Below, one piece after another: positions 9,575-18,027 of a stretch of 64,000 bases of DNA. The stretch is from Corynebacterium kefirresidentii (GTDB taxonomy: Bacteria; Actinomycetota; Actinomycetes; Mycobacteriales; Mycobacteriaceae). The notes beneath the pieces are model-generated. The model saw only the letters and a program-made list of their open reading frames with translations, made no database searches and was not told the DNA's origin. The stretch lies in NCBI GenBank assembly GCA_002154655.1, contig NGUZ01000001.1, forward strand, positions 248,001-312,000, in the 5' to 3' direction. Each line of letters starts with the position of its first letter. Positions within the stretch are counted from its first letter, which is position 1. Made by a program: the position numbers and the translations under genes.

Positions 9575-11428
9575 ATGAAGAAGTTGGTCGCGCTGGTTGC
9601 AACTATCACGCTCGCTTCCACCAGCGTGGTTGCTTGTACCCCGAAGCCGGTATCTGCAGAACCGGTGGCGGAGGAATTCCTCGAAGGGATGGAATCCCGC
9701 AATAACGACGGCTTGGCCGCGCTTACCGATGCCCCCTCTGACGCCACCGCAGCCCTGGACGCCACCTACTCCGGCCTGCAGGCCGAGGGGCTCGATATTG
9801 AGCTAGAAGGTGTCGATCAAGACGAGAACCTCGCTACGGCGAACTACAAGGTCACCTGGGATCTGCCCAAGGAACGTACCTTGAGCTATGACACGCAGAT
9901 GACGCTTACCAAGACTGAGGATGAGTGGACGGTGCGCTGGAAGCCGAGCCTAATCCACCCAGACTTGGGCGCAAACCAGCACTTGGAACTGCGCGCATTG
10001 GAGGCAAAGCGTGCCAGCGTGGTCTCTTCCAATGGAGTGGAATTGATGCGCCCAGGGCTGAACTATCGTCTGGTGGTAGATACCAGCTCCTTAGAGGATG
10101 TGCGCCCTACCGCGGCAAAGATTAGCGGCGCGTTGGCAGCCGCCCATCGCCAGGATGATTCAATTGCAGAGATTGATGCCAAGGATTTGGCCAAGAAATT
10201 GGAGGATGCAGACGGTTCTTTCTCCGTAACTATGTTCACAGAAGATCAAGCCAAGGCTGTGCGTCCCAAAGTGGAGGGCATGGACGGCGTGCGCCTCAAC
10301 GAGGAGCCAGCCTTGGTTACCCGCGACCGTGGTCTCGCGCCCGATCTCATGTCGCGCGTGCGCTCTGCGGTCCAAGACGAGGTCGATGGTCAAACTGGCT
10401 GGTCCATCTCCGTGGTCAATGAGAATGGTGCGGCGCTATCGGACGTCGAAAAGCATGATCCCAATGCTGCGCCATCGATCAAGGTTGGTCTGGATTACGA
10501 CGTGCAGCGCGCCGCGCAAGAAGCTGTAAACGAGCGTGCCGATTCGCAGGCAATGCTCGTAGCCATCCGACCTTCCAATGGCGATATTTTGGCCGTAGCG
10601 CAAACCGAGAAGGCTGATGAGGACGGCGACGTCGCCCTACAGGGGCAGTACCCGCCTGGTTCTGTTTTTAAAATTCTCACTGCCGCAGCTGGCGTGGACA
10701 AACAGGGCCTAAATACCGATACCATCGTTCCCTGCCCGGGCACTATGGATATCTATGGCCGCGTAGTGACCAACTACAATTCTTTTTCTTTGGGCAGTGT
10801 TCCGCTCAGCCAAGCCTTCGCGCAGTCCTGTAACACCACCTTTGCGGATATCTCCACCAAGCTCAAGCCTGGTGAGTTGAAAGATATGGGCAAGAAGTTT
10901 GGCTTCGGCGTTGAGTATGACATCCCCGGGTTGACGACCATCACTGGCTCTATTCCAGACGGAAAGGAGCCATTGGAACGCACTGAATCCGGATATGGTC
11001 AGGGCTACGACTTGGCAAGTCCTTTTGGCATGGCCCTTGTTTCTGCCACGGTTGCCAACGGCAAGACGCCTACACCGACGCTTATCGAGGGGCACAAGAC
11101 CAAAGCATCCGATAAACCGCAGCAGATTCCCAAGCCCGTGCTGGACAATGTCCGTGCCATGATGCGCCAAGTGGTCACCAGCGGTACCGCGCGCAGCATG
11201 GCTGCTGGCGGCACCATTTATGGCAAGACCGGTGAGGCGGAAATCAATGAAGGCTCGCACGCCTGGTTTACCGGCTACCGGGAAGAAGATGATATTGCCT
11301 TTGCCACCCTCGTGGTTTTGGGCGGCGGCTCTGATGTCTCGGTCAATATCACTAGCAACTTCTTGCAGAAGGTCGATGACTACCGGTCCGGACCGCACGA
11401 GGGTGCGGCTCCGCCGGCCGAAGGGTAG
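9575..11428 (+). CDS. Penicillin-binding lipoprotein (class B transpeptidase with MecA_N domain)
   Basis: Peptidoglycan D,D-transpeptidase anchored outside the membrane. 617 aa. The signal peptide ends in the lipobox VVAC. An NTF2-like MecA_N domain (about 30-145) is followed by a dimerisation domain and the transpeptidase domain, with active-site serine in SVFK (S363-K366), SCN (418-420) and KTG (551-553). All three motifs are intact, so it should be active and beta-lactam binding. The orthologous position in M. tuberculosis holds the PBP lipoprotein Rv2864c between ispG and map, as I recall it. The start at 9575 gives a proper signal peptide; the longer frame from 9530 overlaps the ispG terminator. 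Confidence 0.92.
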   Translation: MKKLVALVATITLASTSVVACTPKPVSAEPVAEEFLEGMESRNNDGLAALTDAPSDATAALDATYSGLQAEGLDIELEGVDQDENLATANYKVTWDLPKERTLSYDTQMTLTKTEDEWTVRWKPSLIHPDLGANQHLELRALEAKRASVVSSNGVELMRPGLNYRLVVDTSSLEDVRPTAAKISGALAAAHRQDDSIAEIDAKDLAKKLEDADGSFSVTMFTEDQAKAVRPKVEGMDGVRLNEEPALVTRDRGLAPDLMSRVRSAVQDEVDGQTGWSISVVNENGAALSDVEKHDPNAAPSIKVGLDYDVQRAAQEAVNERADSQAMLVAIRPSNGDILAVAQTEKADEDGDVALQGQYPPGSVFKILTAAAGVDKQGLNTDTIVPCPGTMDIYGRVVTNYNSFSLGSVPLSQAFAQSCNTTFADISTKLKPGELKDMGKKFGFGVEYDIPGLTTITGSIPDGKEPLERTESGYGQGYDLASPFGMALVSATVANGKTPTPTLIEGHKTKASDKPQQIPKPVLDNVRAMMRQVVTSGTARSMAAGGTIYGKTGEAEINEGSHAWFTGYREEDDIAFATLVVLGGGSDVSVNITSNFLQKVDDYRSGPHEGAAPPAEG

Positions 11429-11512
11429 ACCTAGACTCGGAGCTGAAGCTACGGCCCTAGCTTATGACCCCGGCTGCTGCATTATGGGTGCAGAGGACTA
11501 CCATGGGAAACC

Positions 11513-12382
11513 ATGAGTAATCGAGGAAAGCTAAAGCCAGGCAAGCCCACTCCGATCCTCACCGTGCCGGAGAGCATCGAGCGCCCCGAGTATGTGTGGA
11601 AGGACGAGGTGCAGGAGGCCGTAGGCGAGCCCTACGTCCAGTCCCCAGAGGTCATTGAGAAGATGCGTGAGGCCTGCAAGATTGCAGCCAACGCCCTCAA
11701 AGAGGCTGGAAAGGCCGTGCAGCCGGGCGTAACCACTGATTACGTGGACCGCGTAGCGCACGAGTACATGTGCGACCACGGCGCTTACCCGTCTACGCTA
11801 GGCTACCGCGGCTTCCCCAAGTCCAGCTGCGTCTCCCTCAATGAGATTGTTTGCCACGGCATCCCGGATACCACCGTGATTGAGGACGGCGACATCGTCA
11901 ATATCGATATCACCGCTTATAAGAATGGCGTCCACGGCGATAATAACGCCACCTTCCTCGCCGGTAACGTCTCCGAGGAACATCGCTTGCTGGTAGAGCG
12001 CACCAAGGAGGCCACCATGCGCGGCATCAAGGCCGCAAAGCCTGGCCGCGAGATCAATGTCATTGGTCGCGTGATTGAGTCTTATGCCAAGCGCTTCGGC
12101 TACAACGTCGTGCGCGATTTCACCGGCCACGGCGTCGGCCCAACCTTCCACAATGGCCTGGTTGTCCTGCACCATGACTCGACCGTCTACCGCGACATCC
12201 TTGAGCCTGGCATGACCCTGACTGTTGAGCCGATGATTAATCTTGGTTCTCTGGATTACGAGATCTGGGACGATGACTGGACTGTCCAAAACACGGACGG
12301 CAAGTTCACCGCCCAGTTTGAGCACACCCTTGTCATTACCGAGGATGGCAACGAAATCCTCACCATCCCAGATGAAGACTAG
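11513..12382 (+). CDS. map: Type I methionine aminopeptidase with N-terminal extension
   Basis: Removes the initiator methionine from new proteins. 289 aa. The five metal ligands are visible: two Asp in the [20 protein letters not shown] stretch, His in GHGVGPTFH, Glu in VEPMIN and Glu in QFEHTL. An N-terminal extension of about 40 residues rich in Pro ([20 protein letters not shown]) is typical of the actinobacterial type Ic enzyme (MapB), where it carries an SH3-like ligand motif. A TACCAT box lies 8 nt before the ATG. A strong hairpin follows. Confidence 0.95.
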   Translation: MSNRGKLKPGKPTPILTVPESIERPEYVWKDEVQEAVGEPYVQSPEVIEKMREACKIAANALKEAGKAVQPGVTTDYVDRVAHEYMCDHGAYPSTLGYRGFPKSSCVSLNEIVCHGIPDTTVIEDGDIVNIDITAYKNGVHGDNNATFLAGNVSEEHRLLVERTKEATMRGIKAAKPGREINVIGRVIESYAKRFGYNVVRDFTGHGVGPTFHNGLVVLHHDSTVYRDILEPGMTLTVEPMINLGSLDYEIWDDDWTVQNTDGKFTAQFEHTLVITEDGNEILTIPDED

Positions 12383-12394
12383 AGACTAAAAGCC

Positions 12395-12440
12395 AAGGCC
12401 GCCTCCACAGCCCAAGCGGGGAAGTGGAGGCGGCCTTTTG
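12395..12440 (+). terminator. Terminator of map
   Basis: Perfect 14-bp stem, AAGGCCGCCTCCAC (12395-12408) with GTGGAGGCGGCCTT (12424-12437), ending in a short T run. Confidence 0.88.
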
Positions 12441-12504
12441 CACACTTTGCGTGGCGACGTCCCGCGCAAAGCATCAGGACTTAGCACGTAGCTGCGCATA
12501 GCAA

Positions 12505-12532
12505 AGGGGCCCCGTTCTAAAACGGGGCCCCT
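12505..12532 (-). terminator. Terminator of the secreted-protein pair
   Basis: Perfect 12-bp stem AGGGGCCCCGTT (12505-12516) with AACGGGGCCCCT (12521-12532) and a 4-nt loop. It lies 40 bp past the stop of the minus-strand gene. The T run on the minus side is short. Confidence 0.7.
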
Positions 12533-12571
12533 GCAAGCCCTAGCTATCTAGAGCCAATCTGCGGCTAATAA

Positions 12572-12970
12572 TTAGCGGCGGAAGATTGGGTCCAGGATGT
12601 GCTGCGGGACGATGCCGTTGTAAACAGCGTAGTTGTAAGCGCCAATGATCGCGCCGACAATGGAGGTGATGCCCAGTGCGGTAGCACCCTTCTTCCAGTT
12701 GGAAGCCCACTCCGGGATGTTTTCGGAGGTTTCCTTGCCGAACATGTCCTCGCCGGTGACCTGGTTGTCAGGAGTTACGACAGGCTTGCCGTCCTTGCCT
12801 GGGGTCCATGCGCCCCACTCCTTGCCCAGCTGGGTGAGGGAGCTGGAGGAAGAGGAGGAGGTGGTGTTCTCGTTGGTGGAGGAGGTCTCTGCAGAAGCAA
12901 CGGCGGTGCCGCCGAAAGCTACGGTGACAGCGGTTGCAGCAGCAACGGCTGCGGTGCGGAAGTTACGCAT
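12572..12970 (-). CDS. Small secreted protein, paralogue A
   Basis: 132 aa. A clear Sec signal peptide with cleavage near AVASA-ET (about residue 27) leads into a Ser/Thr/Asn-rich linker with seven consecutive serines. A polar middle with WGAWTPGKDG follows, then a C-terminal hydrophobic segment of about 20 residues (GATALGITSIVGAIIGAYNY). It shares the frame P-x-WA, GAT-x-L and IIG-x-x-YN with the gene upstream at 13019-13405, so the two are paralogues. The 48-bp gap and lack of a separate promoter suggest one transcript. I do not recognise a named family. A small cell-envelope or pore-like protein is possible but is inference. Confidence 0.75.
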   Translation of the reverse strand: MRNFRTAAVAAATAVTVAFGGTAVASAETSSTNENTTSSSSSSSLTQLGKEWGAWTPGKDGKPVVTPDNQVTGEDMFGKETSENIPEWASNWKKGATALGITSIVGAIIGAYNYAVYNGIVPQHILDPIFRR

Positions 12971-13018
12971 TGTGAAAATTACCTTTCGGAAGTTTTGATT
13001 GAGCCGTGTGGCTGTTGC

Positions 13019-13405
13019 TTAGAAGGAAGGGCCGTGTACGAAGAAGTTGTATACAGGGCCGATGATGCCGCCCAGCAGGGCGCCAACGCCTGCTAGAACG
13101 GTAGCACCGTAGAAGACCTTTGCCCATGCTGGCTGGCCGGAGAAGTCCTTGGAAGAACCGAAGATGCCAACGGCGTTAGCTGCCTGGTCGCCCTCGAGCT
13201 TGTTGCCGATCTTGGAGGACAGGGAAGGGGTGTAGTCCTCAGGGGTCTGGTCTTCCTTCTGGCCTGCGCCAGTCTTGGAAGGACCTGCCTGCTCTACTGG
13301 GACAGTGTTGCCGTTCTGGTTAACGTCGGCGGAAGCAACGGTGGTGCCGCCGAAGGCAACGGCGAGAGCGGTTGCGCCAGCGATAGCTGCATTGCGGATA
13401 CGCAT
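13019..13405 (-). CDS. Small secreted protein, paralogue B
   Basis: 128 aa. The signal peptide is cleaved near TVASA-DV (about residue 27). A polar region of about 60 residues follows, rich in Gln, Asn, Lys and Asp. Then comes PAWAKVFYGATVL and a Gly-rich hydrophobic segment ending YNFFVHGPSF. The start at 13405 is fixed by AAGGAATTTTGAT just upstream and by the signal peptide; a longer frame to 13585 has no secretion signal. It is the first gene of a two-gene unit with paralogue A. The C-terminal hydrophobic stretch in both could be a membrane-inserting helix. Function unknown. Confidence 0.75.
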   Translation of the reverse strand: MRIRNAAIAGATALAVAFGGTTVASADVNQNGNTVPVEQAGPSKTGAGQKEDQTPEDYTPSLSSKIGNKLEGDQAANAVGIFGSSKDFSGQPAWAKVFYGATVLAGVGALLGGIIGPVYNFFVHGPSF

Positions 13406-13721
13406 ATCAAAATTCCTTAAAAGTCGTACTTGCAAGGCTTCCACACTGGGAAACCAAAGTGTTATTGAATGTAAAGGGAACATCCAGAAACACGCGGTAG
13501 CCGTGTTCGTATCGGCTCGAGCCGGTGTCCCCAGTGAATCTAGTAAAACTCTTGTCCTTTTGCACGTCAAAGACCGGAATTTCATCCATTAAATTAACGT
13601 GTGCCCCTAAATGGTGGTGAATTTCCTGCAGTCACGAATGTGACTTCCTTGGCGTGAAATGGGAATATACCCTGAAAGCTGGGAGGAAACTGGGTATATG
13701 TGAGAAAGGTCACGTAACAAT
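13406..13721 (-). promoter_or_regulatory. Palindrome-rich upstream region of the secreted-protein pair
   Basis: 316 bp without a gene, between mtr and paralogue B, both read leftward. It holds a 16-bp palindrome AGTCAC-GAAT-GTGACT (13630-13645). It also holds an 8-bp inverted repeat ATATACCC/GGGTATAT (13665-13672/13692-13699) whose arms resemble -10 boxes. A TGTGA-N6-TCACG element (13699-13714) is one base off the GlxR/CRP consensus TGTGA-N6-TCACA. No clear intrinsic terminator for mtr was found here. The promoter must lie in this segment; its exact position is not resolved. Confidence 0.5.
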
Positions 13722-15125
13722 TTACTTTTGCCACTCCAGTCCCAAAAGGGCGTTTTCCACTACTTCTGGTAGCGCGGGGTGAATCCAATATTGGTTGCGG
13801 GTGAACTCCCGCATGTCCAACGAGTAGGCCATCGCGGTAATCAATTGCTGGATGAGGGTAGAAGCCTGCGGTCCCATCAAGTGAGCGCCGAGAAGCTGCC
13901 CGGTAGCGCGGTCTGCTACTAGCTTGCATATACCGGTGTTATCTTCCATGGCCCAGCCGTAGGCAACATCGCCAAAGTTCTGCACCTTGACGGTGATATC
14001 GAAGCCTTCCTCGCGCGCCTGCTTTTCGGTTAGGCCCACCGTTGCGATCTGCGGGTGGGTAAAGACGGCGGCAGGGACATTGTCGTGGGGGAGCGGGCGG
14101 AGGTCTTCTGGGTGCAGCAGGTTGTGCTGTACGGAGCGCATCTCGGCATTGGCTACGTGCTTGAGCATGTACGGCGAAGAGACGTCGCCAAGCGCCCATA
14201 CGCCGTCGGCAGTGGTGCGGCCGAACTCATCGGTTTTTACGCGGCCGTCGGCAAGTAGCTCAATGCCTGCCTTATCCACATCCATCTGATCGCCATTGGG
14301 GGTGCGCCCAGTGGCAACCAGAATGGCCTCAGCCTCAATAGAGGTTCCATCATCTAGCTTCAACCGCACTCCCTTGTCGGTCTCCTCGAGCTTGGTGCCG
14401 TTGGCAATGCGGACGTCGAAGCGCTCGCGAGCAATCTGATTGAAGCGATTGGATAGATCATCATCAAGGTGGCGGAGCAGAGTCTCGGAGCGATTGACTA
14501 CCGTCACCTTGGTGCCGAGCCCGTCAAAGACGTGGGCAAACTCCATGGCGATATAGCCACCGCCCACGACAATGAGGCTTTGTGGCTGATGGTCCATGCG
14601 CATGATGTCTTCGTTCGTATAGTACTTCACGCCAGACTTGGCATAGACCTCTGGAATGACCGGGCGGGAGCCGGCAGCGATGACGATTTGCTCGCCAGTG
14701 ACGACATGTCCGCCGGTCTGAATAGTCTTCGGGCCAATAAAGCGGGCGTGCTCGTCAAATACGGTGATATTTGGGGTTTCCTCACCGCGGCGGTACTTCT
14801 CGCCGCCCTTGGCAATCTGGTCGATGCGGTTGGTGAAGACGCGGTCCACGATGGAATCCCAGTCCACGCTATTGACCTGAGCATCTAGGCCGAGCCTGCC
14901 GGCCTCGCGCGCGGCTAGGGCGATATCGGCGGCATAGACATACATTTTAGTGGGAATGCAGCCCACGTTGAGGCAGGTACCGCCAAAAGTACCCTTTTCA
15001 ATGATGGCGATCTTTTGGTCATCAAACTCCGGGCTAGGGATGGAGTTTCCGGAGCCGGTGCCGATGATGATGAGGTCAAAATGTTCCTCGGCCGCGGGCG
15101 TGTGGGTCTGGTGTGAAGAAGTCAC
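13722..15125 (-). CDS. mtr: Mycothione reductase
   Basis: NADPH-dependent flavoenzyme that regenerates mycothiol from its disulfide, the main thiol redox buffer of actinobacteria. 467 aa. The FAD fold starts with IIIGTGSGNS, which has the mycothione reductase form rather than the lipoamide dehydrogenase GxGxxG form. The redox pair is in GGTCLNVGCIPTK (C51, C56). A second dinucleotide fold begins VVGGGYIAMEF, and the C-terminal catalytic His lies in YWIHPALPEVVENAL. Start is GTG 15125 with AAGGAA six bases upstream. It sits 27 bp downstream of the hydrolase gene on the same strand, so they may share a transcript. Confidence 0.95.
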   Translation of the reverse strand: MTSSHQTHTPAAEEHFDLIIIGTGSGNSIPSPEFDDQKIAIIEKGTFGGTCLNVGCIPTKMYVYAADIALAAREAGRLGLDAQVNSVDWDSIVDRVFTNRIDQIAKGGEKYRRGEETPNITVFDEHARFIGPKTIQTGGHVVTGEQIVIAAGSRPVIPEVYAKSGVKYYTNEDIMRMDHQPQSLIVVGGGYIAMEFAHVFDGLGTKVTVVNRSETLLRHLDDDLSNRFNQIARERFDVRIANGTKLEETDKGVRLKLDDGTSIEAEAILVATGRTPNGDQMDVDKAGIELLADGRVKTDEFGRTTADGVWALGDVSSPYMLKHVANAEMRSVQHNLLHPEDLRPLPHDNVPAAVFTHPQIATVGLTEKQAREEGFDITVKVQNFGDVAYGWAMEDNTGICKLVADRATGQLLGAHLMGPQASTLIQQLITAMAYSLDMREFTRNQYWIHPALPEVVENALLGLEWQK

Positions 15126-15152
15126 GTTTATTCCTTATATATGGGGGTTAAA

Positions 15153-16184
15153 TTACTGGACGGGTTTAGCGGAATCTAAGACGGTGGGCAACCACTCATC
15201 GCAGGCGTTGAAGGCCTCTTGCAGCGGATCCGGAAGGGATAGAAAAACATCGTGCCTAGCGCCCTTGATGGGGTGCAACGTGTAGTGGGCGCTTAGTTCC
15301 TTTGCCCAGCGGCGCGTTTGGGCAACGTCGATGATGACATCCGCGTGGTTCGCGCTATCGGAATAGGGCTGGCCCAGTTGAGTGCGAGTGGACTGCAGCG
15401 TCAAAATTGGCACGCCCGCATCGATACGACCGCTATGGATGGCATCAAAGCCATGGAATACTGCGGCTAGCCAGCCAACATACTTCTTATGGCCAGCCAG
15501 TGGCTTAAAGCGGAGGTCAAAATCCCACTCGCCGTAGAAATCTTGGTGAACAGACTCGCCGTAGGCGGTGAAGTTGCCACCGGGCAGGGGAGTTCTGGGG
15601 GTGATGCGGCCAAGTGCGTACAACAGCGGTTTGAGCGGGGTAAGAACCTGGCCGGGCACGCCCATCATGTCGAGCCACGGGCTATTGAGGATGAGCCCCT
15701 TCAAGCGCTGGTGGCGTTCGTGATCGGTTCGGCGCAGATGATCCATCCATAGCGGGGCGATGAGGCCACCGGTGGAGTGAGCGATGAAGATAACCTCATC
15801 ATTAGGGATGGCATCGAGTGCGGCGGTGAGGTCAACAAAGTAGAGCGCCAAGTCCGATACATAGTGCCATGACTGGCCGGAGCGGCGCGAGCGACCACAC
15901 TTGCGCAGATCGACAGCGTAAAAGTCATAACCTTGGGCGGCAAAGTGCTCGGCTACGTGGGTGTGGAAGAAGTAGTCGGTCATACCGTGTAGCCACACCA
16001 AAGCCGGGCGCGATGAGGCGGCGGATGGTTCGCATGCCGCATCGTCCGCCTGCTGCGGCGCGTAGTGCACCAGCGTGGTGGCCACGTTGCCCTCGCCGTC
16101 GGGGTCTACGCCTAAGTCAATGGTGGCAGCTTCATAGTCGGGGCCGAGTTTGTCCGGGCCCCATACCGGGGAGTGTGTAACCAT
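15153..16184 (-). CDS. Alpha/beta hydrolase (monoacylglycerol-lipase-like)
   Basis: 343 aa, cytoplasmic, no signal peptide. Alpha/beta hydrolase fold of the serine-aminopeptidase/lysophospholipase (Hydrolase_4) type: oxyanion region WLHGMTDYF, DLRKCGRS, nucleophile elbow HSTGG, and a C-terminal His in KGARHDVF. Substrate not predictable; the family includes lipases acting on monoacylglycerols. The start codon lies 6 nt after a TAGAAT box on the minus strand, the leaderless pattern. Together with mtr it forms a probable operon, divergent from mqo. Confidence 0.8.
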   Translation of the reverse strand: MVTHSPVWGPDKLGPDYEAATIDLGVDPDGEGNVATTLVHYAPQQADDAACEPSAASSRPALVWLHGMTDYFFHTHVAEHFAAQGYDFYAVDLRKCGRSRRSGQSWHYVSDLALYFVDLTAALDAIPNDEVIFIAHSTGGLIAPLWMDHLRRTDHERHQRLKGLILNSPWLDMMGVPGQVLTPLKPLLYALGRITPRTPLPGGNFTAYGESVHQDFYGEWDFDLRFKPLAGHKKYVGWLAAVFHGFDAIHSGRIDAGVPILTLQSTRTQLGQPYSDSANHADVIIDVAQTRRWAKELSAHYTLHPIKGARHDVFLSLPDPLQEAFNACDEWLPTVLDSAKPVQ

Positions 16185-16190
16185 GCCTCG

Positions 16191-16196
16191 ATTCTA
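16191..16196 (-). promoter_or_regulatory. -10 box of the hydrolase gene
   Basis: TAGAAT on the minus strand, 6 nt before ATG 16184. Confidence 0.55.
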
Positions 16197-16448
16197 GGTG
16201 TAATAAAGGATTTATGGTGCTGGTGTTGGGGTGTAGATAGTGGGGGCGGAAATTCCCACATTTTTGCCACTGGTCTGGGGGAGAAATCCCAAATTGGATA
16301 AGAAAAGCGTAGAGTAAGGCCTTAATGCGTGACGCACTGCCAGGTTGTCTTAGTGCAACGATGGTGGCGCGGGGCGCTAAGCGCTATAAGTCAAGGCGTA
16401 GACCGCGCCGATGGATATCTATTTTCAATTTGAAGAGGTAATAACAGA

Positions 16449-17945
16449 GTGTCCTCCGCTAAGAAGACAGCACAGGTTGTAGACGAGGTCGACGTAGCAC
16501 TTATTGGTGCCGGCATCATGAGCGCCACCTTGGGCGCAATGCTCCGCGAGCTGGAGCCTAGCTGGACCCAGATGGTCTTTGAGCGTCTCGACGGCCCCGC
16601 ATTGGAGTCCTCCTCCCCGTGGAATAACGCCGGTACCGGCCACTCCGCACTGTGCGAGCTGAACTACACCCCGGAGAAGAATGGTCGCATTGATATTTCC
16701 AAGGCTCTGGGGATTAATGAGAAGTTCCAGAAGTCTCGCCAGTTCTGGTCTCACCAGCTCAACAACGGTATTCTGACCGACCCGAGCGAATTTATTAACC
16801 CAGTTCCGCACGTGTCCTTCGCACAGGGCGAAATCCAGGTTGACTACCTCAAGCGTCGCTATGACGTTTTGAGCGAGAAGCACATGTTCCCAGGCATGCA
16901 GTTCTCCGCTGATGATTCTGTCTTTGCGGAGAAGCTGCCGCTGATGGCGCAGGGCCGTGATTTCTCCAATAAGGTAGCCATCTCTTGGACCGATGCCGGC
17001 ACTGACGTTAACTTCGGCGCGCTGACCAAGCAGTTCCTGACCGCGGCTAAGGCCTCCGGCACCGAGATCCGCTACGGCCATGAGGTCATCGACATCAAGC
17101 GCGATGGCTCTTCCTGGAAGGTCTATTCCAAGAACAAGCACACCGGGGACATCACGGTAGTCAAGGCTAAGTTCGTCTTCGTGGGTGCTGGCGGTTATGC
17201 CTTGGACCTGCTGCGCAAGGCCAAGGTGAAGGAAGTTGCCGGTTACGCTGGCTTCCCAGTATCCGGTCTGTGGCTGCGTTCCAAGAACCCGGAGCTTATC
17301 GAGCAGCACCAGGCGAAGGTCTACGGTAAGGCTGCTGTGGGTGCCCCGCCAATGTCCGTTCCGCACCTGGATACCCGCGTTATCGACGGCGAGAAGGGCC
17401 TGCTATTCGGCCCCTACGGCGGCTGGAGCCCGAAGTTCCTGAAGAAGGGCAGCTACCTGGACCTATTTAAGTCCATTCGCCCGGATAACATCACTTCTTA
17501 CCTTGGCGTTGCCGTCCAGGAGTTCGGCCTGACCAAGTACTTGGTAGACGAGGTACGCAAGAACTTCTCCGACCGCGTTGAGACCCTGCGCGAGTACGTC
17601 CCGGAGGCAAAGGAAAGCGACTGGGAGACCGTCATCGCCGGCCAGCGCGTCCAGGTGATCAAGCCTGCAGGTGCCCCGCAGTTCGGCTCCCTCGAGTTCG
17701 GTACCACCCTGGTTAATAACCAGGAGGGCAATATTGCCGGCCTGCTCGGTGCATCCCCGGGCGCATCCATTACCCCGGCCGTGATGCTGGAGCTGCTAGA
17801 GCGTTGCTTCGGCGAGCACATGATTGATTGGGCAGATAAGATCCGTGAGATGGTTCCGTCTTATGGCATTAAGCTGCGCAATGATCAGAAGCTCTATGAC
17901 GAGATGTGGGAGTACACCCAGAAGACCCTGAAGCTAGACCGCTAG
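16449..17945 (+). CDS. mqo: Malate:quinone oxidoreductase
   Basis: Peripheral-membrane FAD enzyme that oxidises malate to oxaloacetate and passes electrons to menaquinone; in corynebacteria it is the main malate-oxidising enzyme of the TCA cycle. 498 aa, usual size. The FAD motif is VALIGAGIMSATLG near the N-terminus. WNNAGTGHSALCELNYTP and the C-terminal LLGASPGASITPAVMLELLERCF are hallmark segments. Start is GTG 16449 with GAGG about 9 nt upstream. The 264-bp upstream region contains a TAGAGT hexamer (16310-16315) and small inverted repeats (GGCGCTAAGCGC area, 16375-16386), so a longer leader is likely. Confidence 0.97.
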   Translation: MSSAKKTAQVVDEVDVALIGAGIMSATLGAMLRELEPSWTQMVFERLDGPALESSSPWNNAGTGHSALCELNYTPEKNGRIDISKALGINEKFQKSRQFWSHQLNNGILTDPSEFINPVPHVSFAQGEIQVDYLKRRYDVLSEKHMFPGMQFSADDSVFAEKLPLMAQGRDFSNKVAISWTDAGTDVNFGALTKQFLTAAKASGTEIRYGHEVIDIKRDGSSWKVYSKNKHTGDITVVKAKFVFVGAGGYALDLLRKAKVKEVAGYAGFPVSGLWLRSKNPELIEQHQAKVYGKAAVGAPPMSVPHLDTRVIDGEKGLLFGPYGGWSPKFLKKGSYLDLFKSIRPDNITSYLGVAVQEFGLTKYLVDEVRKNFSDRVETLREYVPEAKESDWETVIAGQRVQVIKPAGAPQFGSLEFGTTLVNNQEGNIAGLLGASPGASITPAVMLELLERCFGEHMIDWADKIREMVPSYGIKLRNDQKLYDEMWEYTQKTLKLDR

Positions 17946-17964
17946 AATCAGCTTCTTCCTAGAC

Positions 17965-18002
17965 AACCCCCTGTACCGCAATGAGACGGTACAGGGGGTT
18001 AT
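17965..18002 (+). terminator. Terminator of mqo
   Basis: Perfect 14-bp stem AACCCCCTGTACCG (17965-17978) with CGGTACAGGGGGTT (17987-18000). It may also serve selO from the other strand. Confidence 0.88.
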
Positions 18003-18027
18003 TCGGTCTGGGCCTGGTGGACAGGAG

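Noticed and set aside
9205..9765. Minus-strand frame across the ispG end and its terminator
   Set aside because: It would need to be transcribed through a strong terminator hairpin, and its sequence is Ser/Thr/Pro-skewed, as shadows are.
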